Part shown: positions 54,695-64,000 of the stretch, one piece after another | How positions within the stretch are numbered: the stretch's first letter is position 1 | Layout of the letters: each line of letters begins with the position of its first letter | Source: Ovis canadensis | Lineage: Eukaryota; Chordata; Mammalia; Artiodactyla; Bovidae | Assembly: GCF_042477335.2 (NCBI RefSeq) | Contig: NC_091247.1 | Span: 225,270,001 to 225,334,000 of the forward strand | Length of the DNA: 64,000 bases | Direction: 5' to 3' | The notes under the pieces: generated by a model | Database searches by the model: none | What the model was told of the DNA's origin: nothing | Seen by the model: the letters and a program-made list of their open reading frames with translations, nothing else | Made by a program: the position numbers and the translations under genes

Positions 54695-54803
54695 CGCCCC
54701 CTTTCCTTTTTTCGGCTGCTCTGGGAGATTTTCTAGTTCTCCTACCAGATGTTTAGCAATGAAAGTATACAGTTCTAACCACTGGGCAACCGCGGAATTC
54801 CCA
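54695..54803 (-). mobile_element. Degenerate tRNA-derived SINE
   Basis: Antisense, poorly preserved; TCTAACCACTGGGCAACCGC near 54774 is the clearest part. Confidence 0.55.
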
Positions 54804-55495
54804 GGAACTGATTCATCTTGATAAACACCATCTAATGACAGCTAAATTCTCAGAAAACTCACAGCTGCTCTGAGAAATAGAGTCTGTTGGGTTAAAAATT
54901 CTGTTTAAAAAAAAAGCCAAAAATATATATGTGATGGTTTATTGGGGTGGGTTATACTTGTACATGGTATAAAATGCAAAAGAAGGGGAGAGAAACAGTG
55001 AGTCTCCTTCCTGCCCCTATTCCCCAGTTCCCTCTCCAGTGGCCTCTCTTCTTAGCGCGCGTGCACACACACACACACACACACACCCAGATGCACTGTT
55101 CTGCATTTTGCCTTTTCCCTTTAACAATATATCTTGGAGGCTTTTCTATGGCACAGCGAACAACCAGGTTCCCAGCCAGGTTCACTGAGAGATTTGAGAT
55201 TTGAGGACGTGACTGTGAGGTGGAGGGCTACTTTCTCAATGGTCCCCATGATGGGAAGTAGCCTATACTTTCTAAGTGCCCAGGAGAGAAGCTAATTCAT
55301 GTTCACAGTGCTAGAGACTGGTGAGGCACACACTCTCTCCTGTGTGCCTGTCTCCTGGCATGGCTGTGTTACGGTTACTTAAATTATGCTGGACACCCTT
55401 TTAATTTTTTTTTCCTTTTTTTTTTTTTTTTTTTTTACCCTGAGAGAGTGGCTCTTACAAACTGAGCTGTAATTACAATATTTGTGCATATTAAA
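54804..55495. other. Intergenic, unique with simple repeats
   Basis: An AC run at 55063-55086 and a long T-rich run at 55408-55436. No gene seen. Confidence 0.5.
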
Positions 55496-55505
55496 CCAGA
55501 CTGAG

Positions 55506-56354
55506 AAACACTGGACTGGAAGAAACACAAGCTGGAATCAAGATTGCCGAGAGAAATATCAATAACCTCAGATATGCAGATAACACCACCCTTATGGCAG
55601 AAAGTGAAGAGGAGCTACAAAGCCTCTTGAGGAAAGTGAAAGAGGAGAGTGAGAAAGTTGGCTTAAAGCTCAACATTCAGAAAACGAAGATCATGGCATC
55701 CGGTCCCATCACTTCACGGGAAATAGATGGGAAAACAGTGGAAACAGTGTCAGACTTTATTTTTTGGGCTCCAAAATCACTGCAGATGGTGACTGCAGCC
55801 ATGAAGTTAAAAGACGCTTACTCCTTGGAAGAAAAGTTATGACCAACCCAGATAGTATATTCAAAAGCAGAGACATTACTTTGCCGACTAAGGTCCATCT
55901 AGTCAAGGCTATGGTTTTTCCAGAAGTCATGTATGGATGTGAGATTTGGACTGTGAAGAAAGCTGAGCGCAGAAGAATTGATGCTTTTGAACTGTGGTGT
56001 TGGAGAAGACTCTTGAGAGTCCCTTGGACTGCAAGGAGATCCAACCAGTCCATTCTGAGGGAGATCAACCCTGAGATTTCTTTGGAAGGAATGATGCTAA
56101 AGCTGAAGCTCCAGTACTTTGGCCACCTCATGCGAAGAGCTGACTCTTTGGAAAAGACTCTGATGCTGGGAGGGATTGGGGGCAGGAGGAGAAGGGGACG
56201 ACCAAGGATGAGATGGCTGGATGGCATCACTGACTCGATGGACGTGAGTCTGAGTGAACTCCGGGAGTTGGTGATGGACAGGGAGGCCTGGCGTGCTGCG
56301 ATTCATGGGGTCGCAAAGAGTCAGACACGACTGAGCGACTGAACTGAACTGAAG
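55506..56354 (+). mobile_element. BovB LINE, 5'-truncated
   Basis: 850 bases of BovB 3' region with a 10-bp perfect duplication CCAGACTGAG (55496-55505 and 56355-56364). Confidence 0.95.
55560..56342 (+). pseudogene. BovB reverse transcriptase C-terminal remnant
   Basis: Palm box YADN at 55573-55584, then [21 protein letters not shown] one-base deletion in a T run near 55760 shifts the frame ([10 protein letters not shown]). From 55764 the correct frame is open to the natural stop after QTRLSD at 56342, about 190 codons, with all C-terminal landmarks ([33 protein letters not shown]). Not functional. Confidence 0.88.
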
Positions 56355-56364
56355 CCAGACTGAG

Positions 56365-56597
56365 TTCAGATCCTACCTCTGCTCTGTACTGGCTGTGATC
56401 TTAGGCATGTTCTATAACTTCTTTGTGCTTTGATTTCTTTTCTTTCATTCTTTCTAGTTTGTTAACATAAACAAGTCCTGTCCTTTGATAAGTGTAGAGC
56501 ATTGCTTCATCCCATATCCCAGAGGTTCTGACATATGATTTTATTGTTTTTTTCCTAAATGTTCTGCAGCTTGAATTTTGATTTCCTTTTTTACCTC
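56365..56597. other. Intergenic, unique
   Basis: T-rich, no feature recognised. Confidence 0.4.
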
Positions 56598-56616
56598 ATC
56601 CATCCATCCATCCATC
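56598..56616 (+). repeat. (ATCC)n short tandem repeat
   Basis: About four and a half ATCC units adjoining the next Bov-tA. Confidence 0.85.
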
Positions 56617-56617
56617 A

Positions 56618-56812
56618 TCTGCTTAGTCATGTTCAACTCTTAAGTGACCTCATGGACTGCAGCCTGTCAGACTCCTCTGTCCATAGGATTCTCCAGGCAA
56701 GAATAGTGGAGTGGGTTGCCATTTCCCTCTCCAGGGGACCTCCCTAACTCAGGGATCGAACCTGCATCTCCTGCATTGCAGGAGGATTCTCTACTGCTGG
56801 GTCATCGGAGAA
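56618..56812 (-). mobile_element. Bov-tA SINE
   Basis: Antisense copy: TGCTTAGTCATGTTCAACTC to GGTCATCGGAGAAGGC. Confidence 0.87.
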
Positions 56813-57012
56813 GGCCTTGCTTCCCTCAAGTATTGTTTAAACTTTTCTGAAAGGACCTTTGAGGGATGCATTTTACTGTCCCACAAGGCAATGGAAATAT
56901 AACAAAAAATAAACAAATGGGATCTAAGTAAACTTACAAGCTTTTGATCAGCAAAGGAAACCATAAAAAAAAAAAGAAAAGAAATGGGAGAAAACATTTG
57001 CAAATGATGTGA

Positions 57013-57220
57013 CTCAGTTCAGTTCAGTTCAGTCGCTCAGTCATGTCCGACTCTTTGTGACCCCATGAATCGCAGCACTCAAGCCTCCCTGTCCATTACC
57101 AACTCCCGGAGTTCACTCAAACTCACGTCCATCGAATCGGTGATGCCATCCAGCCATCTCATCCTCGGTCGTCTCCTTCTCCTCCTGCCTACAATCCCTC
57201 CCAGCATCAGGGTCTTTTCC
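57013..57220 (-). mobile_element. BovB 3' end, first of two insertions at one site
   Basis: Antisense, 208 bases, from the CTCAGTTCAGTTCAGTTCAG terminus to TCAGGGTCTTTTCC. It lies between perfect AATGATGTGA copies at 57003-57012 and 57221-57230. Confidence 0.95.
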
Positions 57221-57230
57221 AATGATGTGA

Positions 57231-57505
57231 CTGCTGCTGCTGCTAAGTTGCTTCAGTCGCGTCCGACTCTGTGTGACCCCAGAGACAGCAGCCCACCAGG
57301 CTCCCCCGTCCCAGGGATTCTCCAGGCAAGAACACCGGAGTGGGTTGCCATGTTCTTCCCCAATGCATGAAAGTGAAAAGTGAAAGTGAAGTCGCTCAGT
57401 TGTGTCCGACTCCTAGAGACCCCACGGACTGCAGCCTACCAAGCTCCTCCGTCCATGGCATTTTCCAGGCAAGAGTACTGGAGTGGGGTGCCATTGCCCT
57501 CTCCC
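57231..57505 (-). mobile_element. BOV-A2, second insertion at the same site
   Basis: Antisense dimer with (AGC)n tail (CTGCTGCTGCTGCTAAGTTG). It lies between AATGATGTGA copies at 57221-57230 and 57506-57515. Well preserved, so probably younger than the L1. Confidence 0.95.
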
Positions 57506-58383
57506 AATGATGTGATTAACAAGGGCTTAATCTCCAAAATACACAGTCCACTCATACAACTCAACAATAACAACAAAAGAAATCAACCAACTCAATCAAA
57601 AAGTGGGTAGAAAACTTTAATAGACATTTCTCCAAAGAAGACACACACGAAAAGATGCTCAGTGTCACTAATTATTAGAGAAATGCAAATGACAACTACA
57701 GTGAGGTACCAGCTCACGCTGGTCAGAATGGCCATCATTGTACGGCTGAGTCCCTTTGCTGTTCACCTAGAACTATCACAACATCCTTAATCGACTATGT
57801 CCCAATACAGAATAAAAAGTTAAAAATGAAAACGAATGGCCATCACTGAAAAGTCTACACATAACAAATGCTGGAGAGGGTGTGGAAAAGAGGAAACGCT
57901 CCTATACTCTTGGTGGGAATATGAGTTGCTGCAGCCACTATGGAAAATATTATGGAGGTTCTGCAGGAAACTAAAAATGGAATTGCCATATGATCCAGCG
58001 ACCCCACCCCTGGGCATATACTGGGACACGTACACATTATACAGAATTAAAGCTCTAATCCCAAAAGATACACACGCCTCTAGGCTGACAGCAGGACTGT
58101 CTGCAACAGCCAAGACATGTGAGCAGCCTAAATGTCCACCAGTGGGTGAGCGGATGAAGACGTGGCCTGTACACACAGTGGAACACTAGTCATCAAAACA
58201 AAAACGGGACCAAATAATGCCGTTTGCACAAACAGGGATGCCGCTAGAGGTGACCATGCTGAGTGAACTAAGTCAGAAGGAGAAAGACCAGTACCGCACG
58301 ACATCACTTATAGGCAGAACCTAAAATGTGGCCCAAGTGAACGTGCCTACCAAACAGAAACAGACCCACGCTCATAGGGATCA

Positions 58384-58560
58384 GGCAGAAGGAGAAGGGG
58401 GTGGCAGAGGACGAGGTGGTACGATAGCATCACTGACTGCGCGGGCTTGAATTTAAGCACACTCCAGGAGGTAGTGGAGGGCAGCGGAGCCTCGCATGCT
58501 GCGGAACATGGAGTCGCAAAGAGTCAGACACAACTTAGTGATGGAATGACAACAAAAACG
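58384..58560 (+). mobile_element. BovB 3' end in L1
   Basis: Sense, diverged, 177 bases. Flanked by TAGGGATCA (58375-58383) and TAGAGATCA (58561-58569). Confidence 0.88.
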
Positions 58561-58645
58561 TAGAGATCAGCTGTGTGGTTGCCAAGGGGAAGCGGGGAGG
58601 GAGAGGGGTGGACCTGGAGTTTGGGGTTGGTGGATGCAGACTATT

Positions 58646-58671
58646 ACATTTATTTATTTATTTATTTTTAA
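58646..58671 (+). repeat. (TTTA)n short tandem repeat
   Basis: About six TTTA/ATTT units near the end of the L1. Confidence 0.85.
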
Positions 58672-58680
58672 CTTACATAA

Positions 58681-59665
58681 TAGGTTTATACTTGACATAG
58701 TACTTCTCACTATGGAGATGTTACTCAGTTAATATAAACATTTTTTGTTTTTGTTAAACAATAGATCTCTTCTCCATTTCAATGTCAATATAAAGTATTT
58801 TTTTTTTACATTAACTCTCTCCATTTCAATGTTAGATACATTGAATACATTTTCTGAACTTTTTCCCAAACAGAGATAAGTTTTAATTTCTGACCAACTG
58901 TATTTAATGTCTAGGTACAGTACTAACCTGGGAGATAACAAAACAGAAATCCAATAAAAATATGGAGAAAAAATTCCTCAATGATGCAGGAGGCAGTGAT
59001 TATAACTGAACAGTGGCAATTTCCTAGGATTCTGGGCAAGAGTTTCCTTCTTCCTACTGAGAATTCTGAAACTATGAAACATTACTTATGCAAATTTCAG
59101 CAAATGCAAATTACAGATGGCATTTTCCAGCGCATTATCTGTTGTGACAAAAACATGTTGTTTTCCTTTTCACAGACTATATCAATTTGTTCCTTTTTAT
59201 AGGAAAATAACCAATAATAGGAAACTTCTCTATTAACTGTTTCTTGGGAACTTTCAGACACCAAAGCTCAGTTCTGAAACTCAATAGCACAAAGGTTTTC
59301 AGAGGAAGGTTTGATTCAGGAGGCCCTTCGAAGTCACATCTGCCCATTTCTTTTTCGTGCATACACCCCCAAACAAGCACAAGTGCCTGTCATGCTGAGA
59401 ATCACACCCAACAAGAGAGCAGTTGCATCTCCGGCTTCTACTGCTTCAACAACAGGCAGCACCAAAAGCGGTGAAAAGAGGGCTAGGAACAACTGTGCTG
59501 AAACTGAGATCGTGATGTGGCTGGTTCTTGAAGGATGAAGATCTCAAAGACGGCGGCACTGAATTCTATCCGACTCCCGTCCAGCAGCTCCGGATGCTGA
59601 GGCTAAGAGATTCCACGTGACAGTGCCTACTTCAAGGAAGCAGCCGTTACAGAAAGTCAGACTAT
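58681..59665. other. Intergenic, AT-rich, unique
   Basis: TTCTCCATTTCAATGT occurs twice about 55 bases apart (near 58771 and 58826), a small local duplication. No gene seen. Confidence 0.45.
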
Positions 59666-59868
59666 TGCATTTAGAATGGATAAACAACAAGGTCCTGCTA
59701 TACAGCCCAGGGAACTCTATCCAGTCTCCTGGGGTATATCATAATGGAAAAAATATTTTAAGAAGCATCTATATATGTGTATAACTGAGTCAATTTGCTG
59801 TATGGCAGAGACTGGCCCAACATTGTAAATCAACCATACTTCAATAAACACATATACACACACACACA
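59666..59868 (+). mobile_element. L1 3' end with CA tail
   Basis: AACAACAAGGTCCTGCTATA, GGGGTATATCATAATGGAAA, TAACTGAGTCAATTTGCTGT, CAACATTGTAAATCAACCAT, then an AATAAACACA tail that becomes (CA)n. Confidence 0.88.
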
Positions 59869-60107
59869 AGAAAAGACCATGAAAACCATACTCCTTGCAT
59901 TCTAGCATGCTTCAGAATATGTGTCCATGGCCTTTACACTTTAAATCACTCAGGCTGGCTAGAATCTTCTTGGATCCTGCTTTCTTTTCTGGAGGACAGT
60001 GTCAGCTCAGTCCAGCACCAGATGTTGCTATGGAGAATTCTGAGGTCATCCTTATGGGTGACAGTAGCCTTTTGCCAGGATGTTCAAAGAATTCTTTTAT
60101 TAAGGTT

Positions 60108-60622
60108 CAGTAGATAGCATATTGAAAAGCAGAGACGTTACTTTGCTGACAAAGGTCTGTCTAGTCAAGGCTATGGTTTTTCCTGTGGTCAGGTATGGAT
60201 GTGAGAGCTGGACTGTGAAGAAAGCTGAGCGCCAAAGAATTGATGCTTTTGAACTGTGGTGCTGGAGAAGACTCTCAAGAGTCCCTTGGACTGCAAGGAG
60301 ATCAAACCAGTCTACCCTAAAGGAAATCAACCCTGAATGTTCATTGGAAGGACTGATGCTAAAGCTGAAACTCCAGTACTTTGGCCACCTCATGCGAAGA
60401 GTTGACTCATTGGAAAAGACTCTGCTGCTGGGAGGGATTGGGGGCAGGAGGAGAAGGGGACGACAGAGGATGAGATGGCTGGATGGCATCACTGACTCGA
60501 TGGACGTGAGTCTGAGTAAACTCCGGGAGTTGGTGATGCACAGGGAGGCCTGGCGTGCTGCGATTCACGGGGCTGAAAAGAGTCGGACAAGACTGAGCGA
60601 CTGAACTAAACTGAACTGAACT
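60108..60622 (+). mobile_element. BovB LINE, 3'-terminal fragment
   Basis: About 515 bases, 5'-truncated, from GTAGATAGCATATTGAAAAG to the ACTGAACTGAACTT end. Its frame is open for 160 codons (60122-60604) to the natural stop after SRTRLSD. It holds only the C-terminal domain after the RT, so it has no catalytic site. Confidence 0.92.
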
Positions 60623-60675
60623 TTGGTAAGATGAGAATTCTGCATCAGTTTTTCCTGGGACACAATTTACTCTTT

Positions 60676-60677
<2 letters not shown>

Positions 60678-60723
<46 letters not shown>
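60678..60723 (+). repeat. (GT)n microsatellite
   Basis: About 22 uninterrupted GT units, the longest dinucleotide run in the window. Confidence 0.95.
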
Positions 60724-60724
<1 letters not shown>

Positions 60725-61777
60725 CCTTTCTTTTGTGAAATTTAATTTTCATTTTTTAAGTTACATGTTACATACATAAGTTACATGTATACATAGCTTA
60801 AAGGAAATTCGTCCTATAAGACTTATAATTTAAAACACCAGTCTTCTGTAGTTGTTCCCCAGAAGCAGACGTTTTCAACTGTTTCCTTTGATATTTATCT
60901 CTGAGGCTCTGTGGTAAATACTGCGGCCGGCTCACCCAACTCCCATTTCTAACTCTTTTCTTTCGCACTACTCCAGCTAGGGTGGGCAAGAGGCCAGCAT
61001 ACACAGGGAGAAGTCTGCCATGACGTTCCTGAAAAGATGGTTTCTTTCCTGATACAGATGTTGCCTCTTTGTTTTCTTCCTGCTGGAAAATGGATGTGGT
61101 GGTTGGAGCTGCACCTGTCAGTTTGTAACTTGAGGTATCAAGCATAAAGGGCAAGGAGAATTTCAACGACGGCTGTCACAGCATTGAGCCTCTAAGCTAA
61201 TCCTAGCAGCTGCATACTTCCATAATTCTTGTTATATGAAGCAGAGAAAGGAAGAGAAACAGTTTAAGCCTTTGAAATTAGCATTTATGATTTTGTTGTA
61301 ATTTTTTTAAAAGGCAAAGGTCTTTCTAACTAATACATCCCTCATAACTTAAAATTATAAATGTATACTGCCATTTCTTAATTTTTTAAGCTACAGATAA
61401 CTTTCGGAAGCTGAGGATTTAACTCCCTTCCTTCCCCCCAGTATCCAGTCTCCTTTCCCCTGCCTACCCAACCTCTACTCTGCTTATCAGGGGTTCTGCA
61501 CCTCGTATTTTATATGCAGAATTCTGCAAATATCTGGGGGAGATAGGGGATGTTGAGCTCAGTTCTCTATCCTTCCCTTCTCTCTGAGATCCTAGCCCTT
61601 GTGGCTCCAAGTTCTTCTCACCAGCCTCACAAGATGATCAGAAGCTTTGCTGTCTTCGCTGTAGCCTTCTGCCGAGGCCGTCTGTTCCAGCTGTCCCAAT
61701 TCTAGGCTTCTTGCCAGACTCCCAAATGAGCAGACAGCCAGAGGGCAAAGCTTCTCTCGAAGGCGGTTCCCCTGCAT
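60724..61777. other. Intergenic, unique
   Basis: No gene or repeat family recognised. Confidence 0.4.
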
Positions 61778-61880
61778 CTAAGAGCATGCAGGATCTTGGC
61801 TCCCCGGCCAGGGGATGAACCTGAGCCCCCTGCACTGGGAGACAAAGCCTTAACCCCTGGACTGCCAGGGAAGTCCCCCT
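61778..61880 (-). mobile_element. tRNA-derived SINE, truncated
   Basis: Antisense: GCAGGATCTTGGCTCCCCGG, CTTAACCCCTGGACTGCCAG, GGGAAGTCCCC. Confidence 0.85.
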
Positions 61881-62442
61881 TAAACTCAATTTCTTCCAGA
61901 GCTTTTAATGCCTTCAAACACATTGCTTTTGTGGTTTCATTTGTTTGACTGGGCATTACATCCGGCTTTTCCAGATCACAGATCTTGGTAGGATCATCGA
62001 TGCCCTGTAAACTTCTCTATCAGAGCTAGAGAGAGAAATCCTCACAACTCCTTGTCAAGTGGACCTCCAACTACCGTCCCCCTGAGTTTCTTCTGAGGTG
62101 TCAACCTCTCTGGATTCTATAGCTTCCGGACCCGGCCACATCCGCTTAGGGTTCATCTTCTCTGGGTCTGTTCAATGAGTTCGTCTCATCTACCTGCCAT
62201 TCAGCTTCCAAATTGTTATCACCATCTCTTTCCTATTTTCCCTTCTGTCCTTGAGAATTTACACCTTGAAAAACATCTGTTTTCTGTCATTTTGGTTGAG
62301 ATTTGTAAGAAGGTAGATGTCGTTCTTTAACATAAGATCTCAACCTTGCTGCCAGGCTATGTAGGAAGGATTATCATCTTGTTTTACAGATGAAGAAATT
62401 GAACCTCAAAGAAATTGCTGGACGTGTTGAGGTGAGTGTGCC
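61881..62442. other. Intergenic, unique with a MIR
   Basis: Antisense MIR at about 62345-62430 (TTGTTTTACAGATGAAGAAA). Otherwise unassigned. Confidence 0.5.
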
Positions 62443-64000
62443 AGTTCAGTTCAGTTCATTACAGTCGCTCAGTCATGTCCAACTGTTTGCAACCCCATGA
62501 ATCGCAGCACGCCAGGCCTCCCTGTCCATCACCATCTCCTGGAGTTCACTCAAACTCAAGTCCATCGAGTCGGTGATGTCATCCAGCAATCTCATCCTCT
62601 GTCGTTCCCTGCTCCTCTGCCCCTAATCCCTGCCAGCATCAGGGTCTTTTCCAATGAGTCAACTCTTCACATGAGGTGGCCAAAGTACTGGAGTTTCAGC
62701 TTTAGCATAGGTCCTTCCAAAGAACAGCCAGAACTGACCTCCTTTAGGATGGACTGGTTGGACCTCCTTGCAGCCCAGGGACTCTCAAGAGTCTTCTCCA
62801 ACACCACAGTTCAAAAGCATCAATTCTTTGGTGCTCAGCTTTCTTCACATCCATACATGACCACTGGAAAAACCATAGCCTTGTCTAGATGGACTTTTGT
62901 TGGCAAAGTAATGTCTCTGCTTTTGAATATGCTATCTAGGTTGGTCATAACTTTCCTTCCAAGGAGTAAGCGTCTTTTAATTTCATGGCTGCAATCACCA
63001 TCTGCAGTGATTTTGGAGCCCAGAAAAAGAAAGTCAGCCTCTGTTTCCACTGTTTCCCCATCTATTTCCCATGAAGTGATGGGACCAGATGCCATGATCT
63101 TCATTTTCTGAATGTTGAGCTTTAAGCCAACTGTTCACTCTCCTCTTTCACTTTCATCAAGAGGCTTTTTAGCTCCTCTTCACTTTCTGCCATAAGGGTG
63201 ATGTCATCTGCATATCTGAGGTTATTGATATTTCTCCAGGCAATCTTGATTCCAGCTTGTGTTTCTTCCAGCCCAGCGTTTCTCATGATGTACTCTGCAT
63301 AGAAGTTAAATAAGCAGGGTGACAATATACAGCCTTGACGTACTCCTTTCCCAATCTGGAGCCAGTCTGTTGTTCCATGTCCAGTTCTCACTGTTGCTTC
63401 CTGACCTGCATACAGGTTTCTCAAGAGGCAGGTCAGGTGGTCTGGTATTCCCATCTCTTTCAGAATCTTCCACAGTTTGTTGTGATCCACACAGTCAAAG
63501 GCTTTGGCATAGTCAATAAAGCAGAAACAGATGTTTTTCTGGAACTCTCTTGCTTTTTCCATGATCCAGAGGATGTTGGCAATTTGATCTCTGGTTCCTC
63601 TACCTTTTCAAAAACCAGCTTGAACATTTGGAAGTTCACAGTTCACGTATTGCTGAAGCCTCGCTTGAAGAATTTTGAGCATTACTTTACTAGCGTGTGA
63701 GATGAGTGCAATTGTGTGGTAGTGTGAGCATTCTTTGGCACTGCCTTTCTTTGGGATTGGAATGAACACTGACCCTTTCCAGTCCTGTGGCCACTGCTGA
63801 GTTTTCCAAATTTGCTGGCATATTGAGTGCAGCACTTTCACAGCATCATCTTTCAGGATTTGAAATAGCTCAACTGGAATTCCATCACCTCCACTAGCTT
63901 TGTTCGTAGTGATGCTTTCTAAGGCCCACTTGACTTCACATTCCAGGATGTCTGGCTCTAGGTGAGTGATCACGCCATTGTGATTATCTGGGTCATGAGG
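62443..64000 (-). mobile_element. BovB LINE, running off the right edge
   Basis: Antisense BovB from the CCAGTTCAGTTCAGTTCATT terminus through the whole RT region. At least 1.55 kb, and the 5' end lies beyond the window. Confidence 0.95.
62835..63973 (-). pseudogene. BovB reverse transcriptase, broken
   Basis: Three successive open pieces read on the minus strand: fingers (63973 to 63608, with NKASGGDGIPVELFQ), palm (63562 to 63122, with DYAKAFDCVDHNKL and an intact YADD box in NLRYADDITLMAESE), and a C-terminal piece (63104 to 62835, with [15 protein letters not shown]). Stops and frameshifts separate them, for example the loss of codons after KEESEQLA. The catalytic box is intact but the protein is not. 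Confidence 0.9.

Larger units (their letters stand above)
56885..58680 (+). mobile_element. L1, end of ORF2 and 3' region, with three insertions
   Basis: Sense L1 follows collinearly once insertions are removed: AATGGGAGAAAACATTTGCA, TTAACAAGGGCTTAATCTCC, GAAATGCAAATGACAACTAC, AAATGCTGGAGAGGGTGTGG, CAGCCTAAATGTCCACCAGT, CTGAGTGAACTAAGTCAGAA, then AGAGATCAGCTGTGTGGTTG after the BovB at 58384. Frames are decayed. Confidence 0.88.

Noticed and set aside
59311-59538. Short open frame near 59.3-59.5 kb as a small protein gene
   Set aside because: No start context, no domain and no conserved signal; AT-rich intergenic DNA.

Overview
The window is nuclear DNA of a ruminant, most likely a bovid. The evidence is its dense load of ruminant retroposons: BovB (an RTE-type LINE), Bov-tA (a tRNA-Glu head joined to a BovB-derived tail), BOV-A2 dimers with (AGC)n tails, and tRNA-derived CHR-like SINEs. 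Older mammalian layers (L1, L2, MIR, MER5A, MER2/Tigger) lie beneath. I cannot tell cattle, buffalo, sheep, goat or deer apart by eye. Nothing here is bacterial, organellar or viral.

I can support one protein-coding gene. A4GALT (Gb3/Pk synthase, lactosylceramide 4-alpha-galactosyltransferase) lies on the minus strand with its whole coding sequence in one exon (17198 down to 16131, 355 codons). A splice acceptor sits 40 bases before the ATG, and the first poly(A) signal after the stop is at 15400-15405. A strong CpG island at about 39.2-40.4 kb, with four tandem GC boxes at 40295-40317, is the likely promoter and 5' noncoding exon. The gene would then span about 25 kb, with a first intron of about 23 kb made mostly of transposon fossils.

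Layout. 0-15.4 kb: region downstream of A4GALT, with an unexplained CpG-rich block at 0.78-1.9 kb, a fossil L1 split by several insertions (8.5-11.4 kb) and a truncated BovB with a long broken reverse-transcriptase frame (9391-10497). 15.4-17.2 kb: terminal exon of A4GALT. 17.2-40.2 kb: A4GALT intron, holding an L2, a roughly 7.7 kb ancient L1 territory (24.1-31.8 kb, antisense to the gene) split by SINEs and a MER2, and many MIR and SINE copies. 39.2-40.4 kb: promoter CpG island. 40.4-64 kb: upstream intergenic DNA with a nearly full-length dead BovB (44031-47361), several 5'-truncated BovBs on both strands, and a BovB running off the right edge.

The window works as a retroposition record more than as a gene system. 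BovB supplies the endonuclease and reverse transcriptase that mobilise Bov-tA and BOV-A2, and I could read target-site duplications for many insertions. The best is a site at 57003-57515 that was hit twice, leaving three perfect copies of one 10-bp target. I found no convincing new biological system. The points most worth a second look are that double-hit site, the orphan CpG-rich block, the A4GALT promoter architecture, an inverted retroposon pair able to form a long hairpin, and two BovB copies that share the same loss of a catalytic aspartate.
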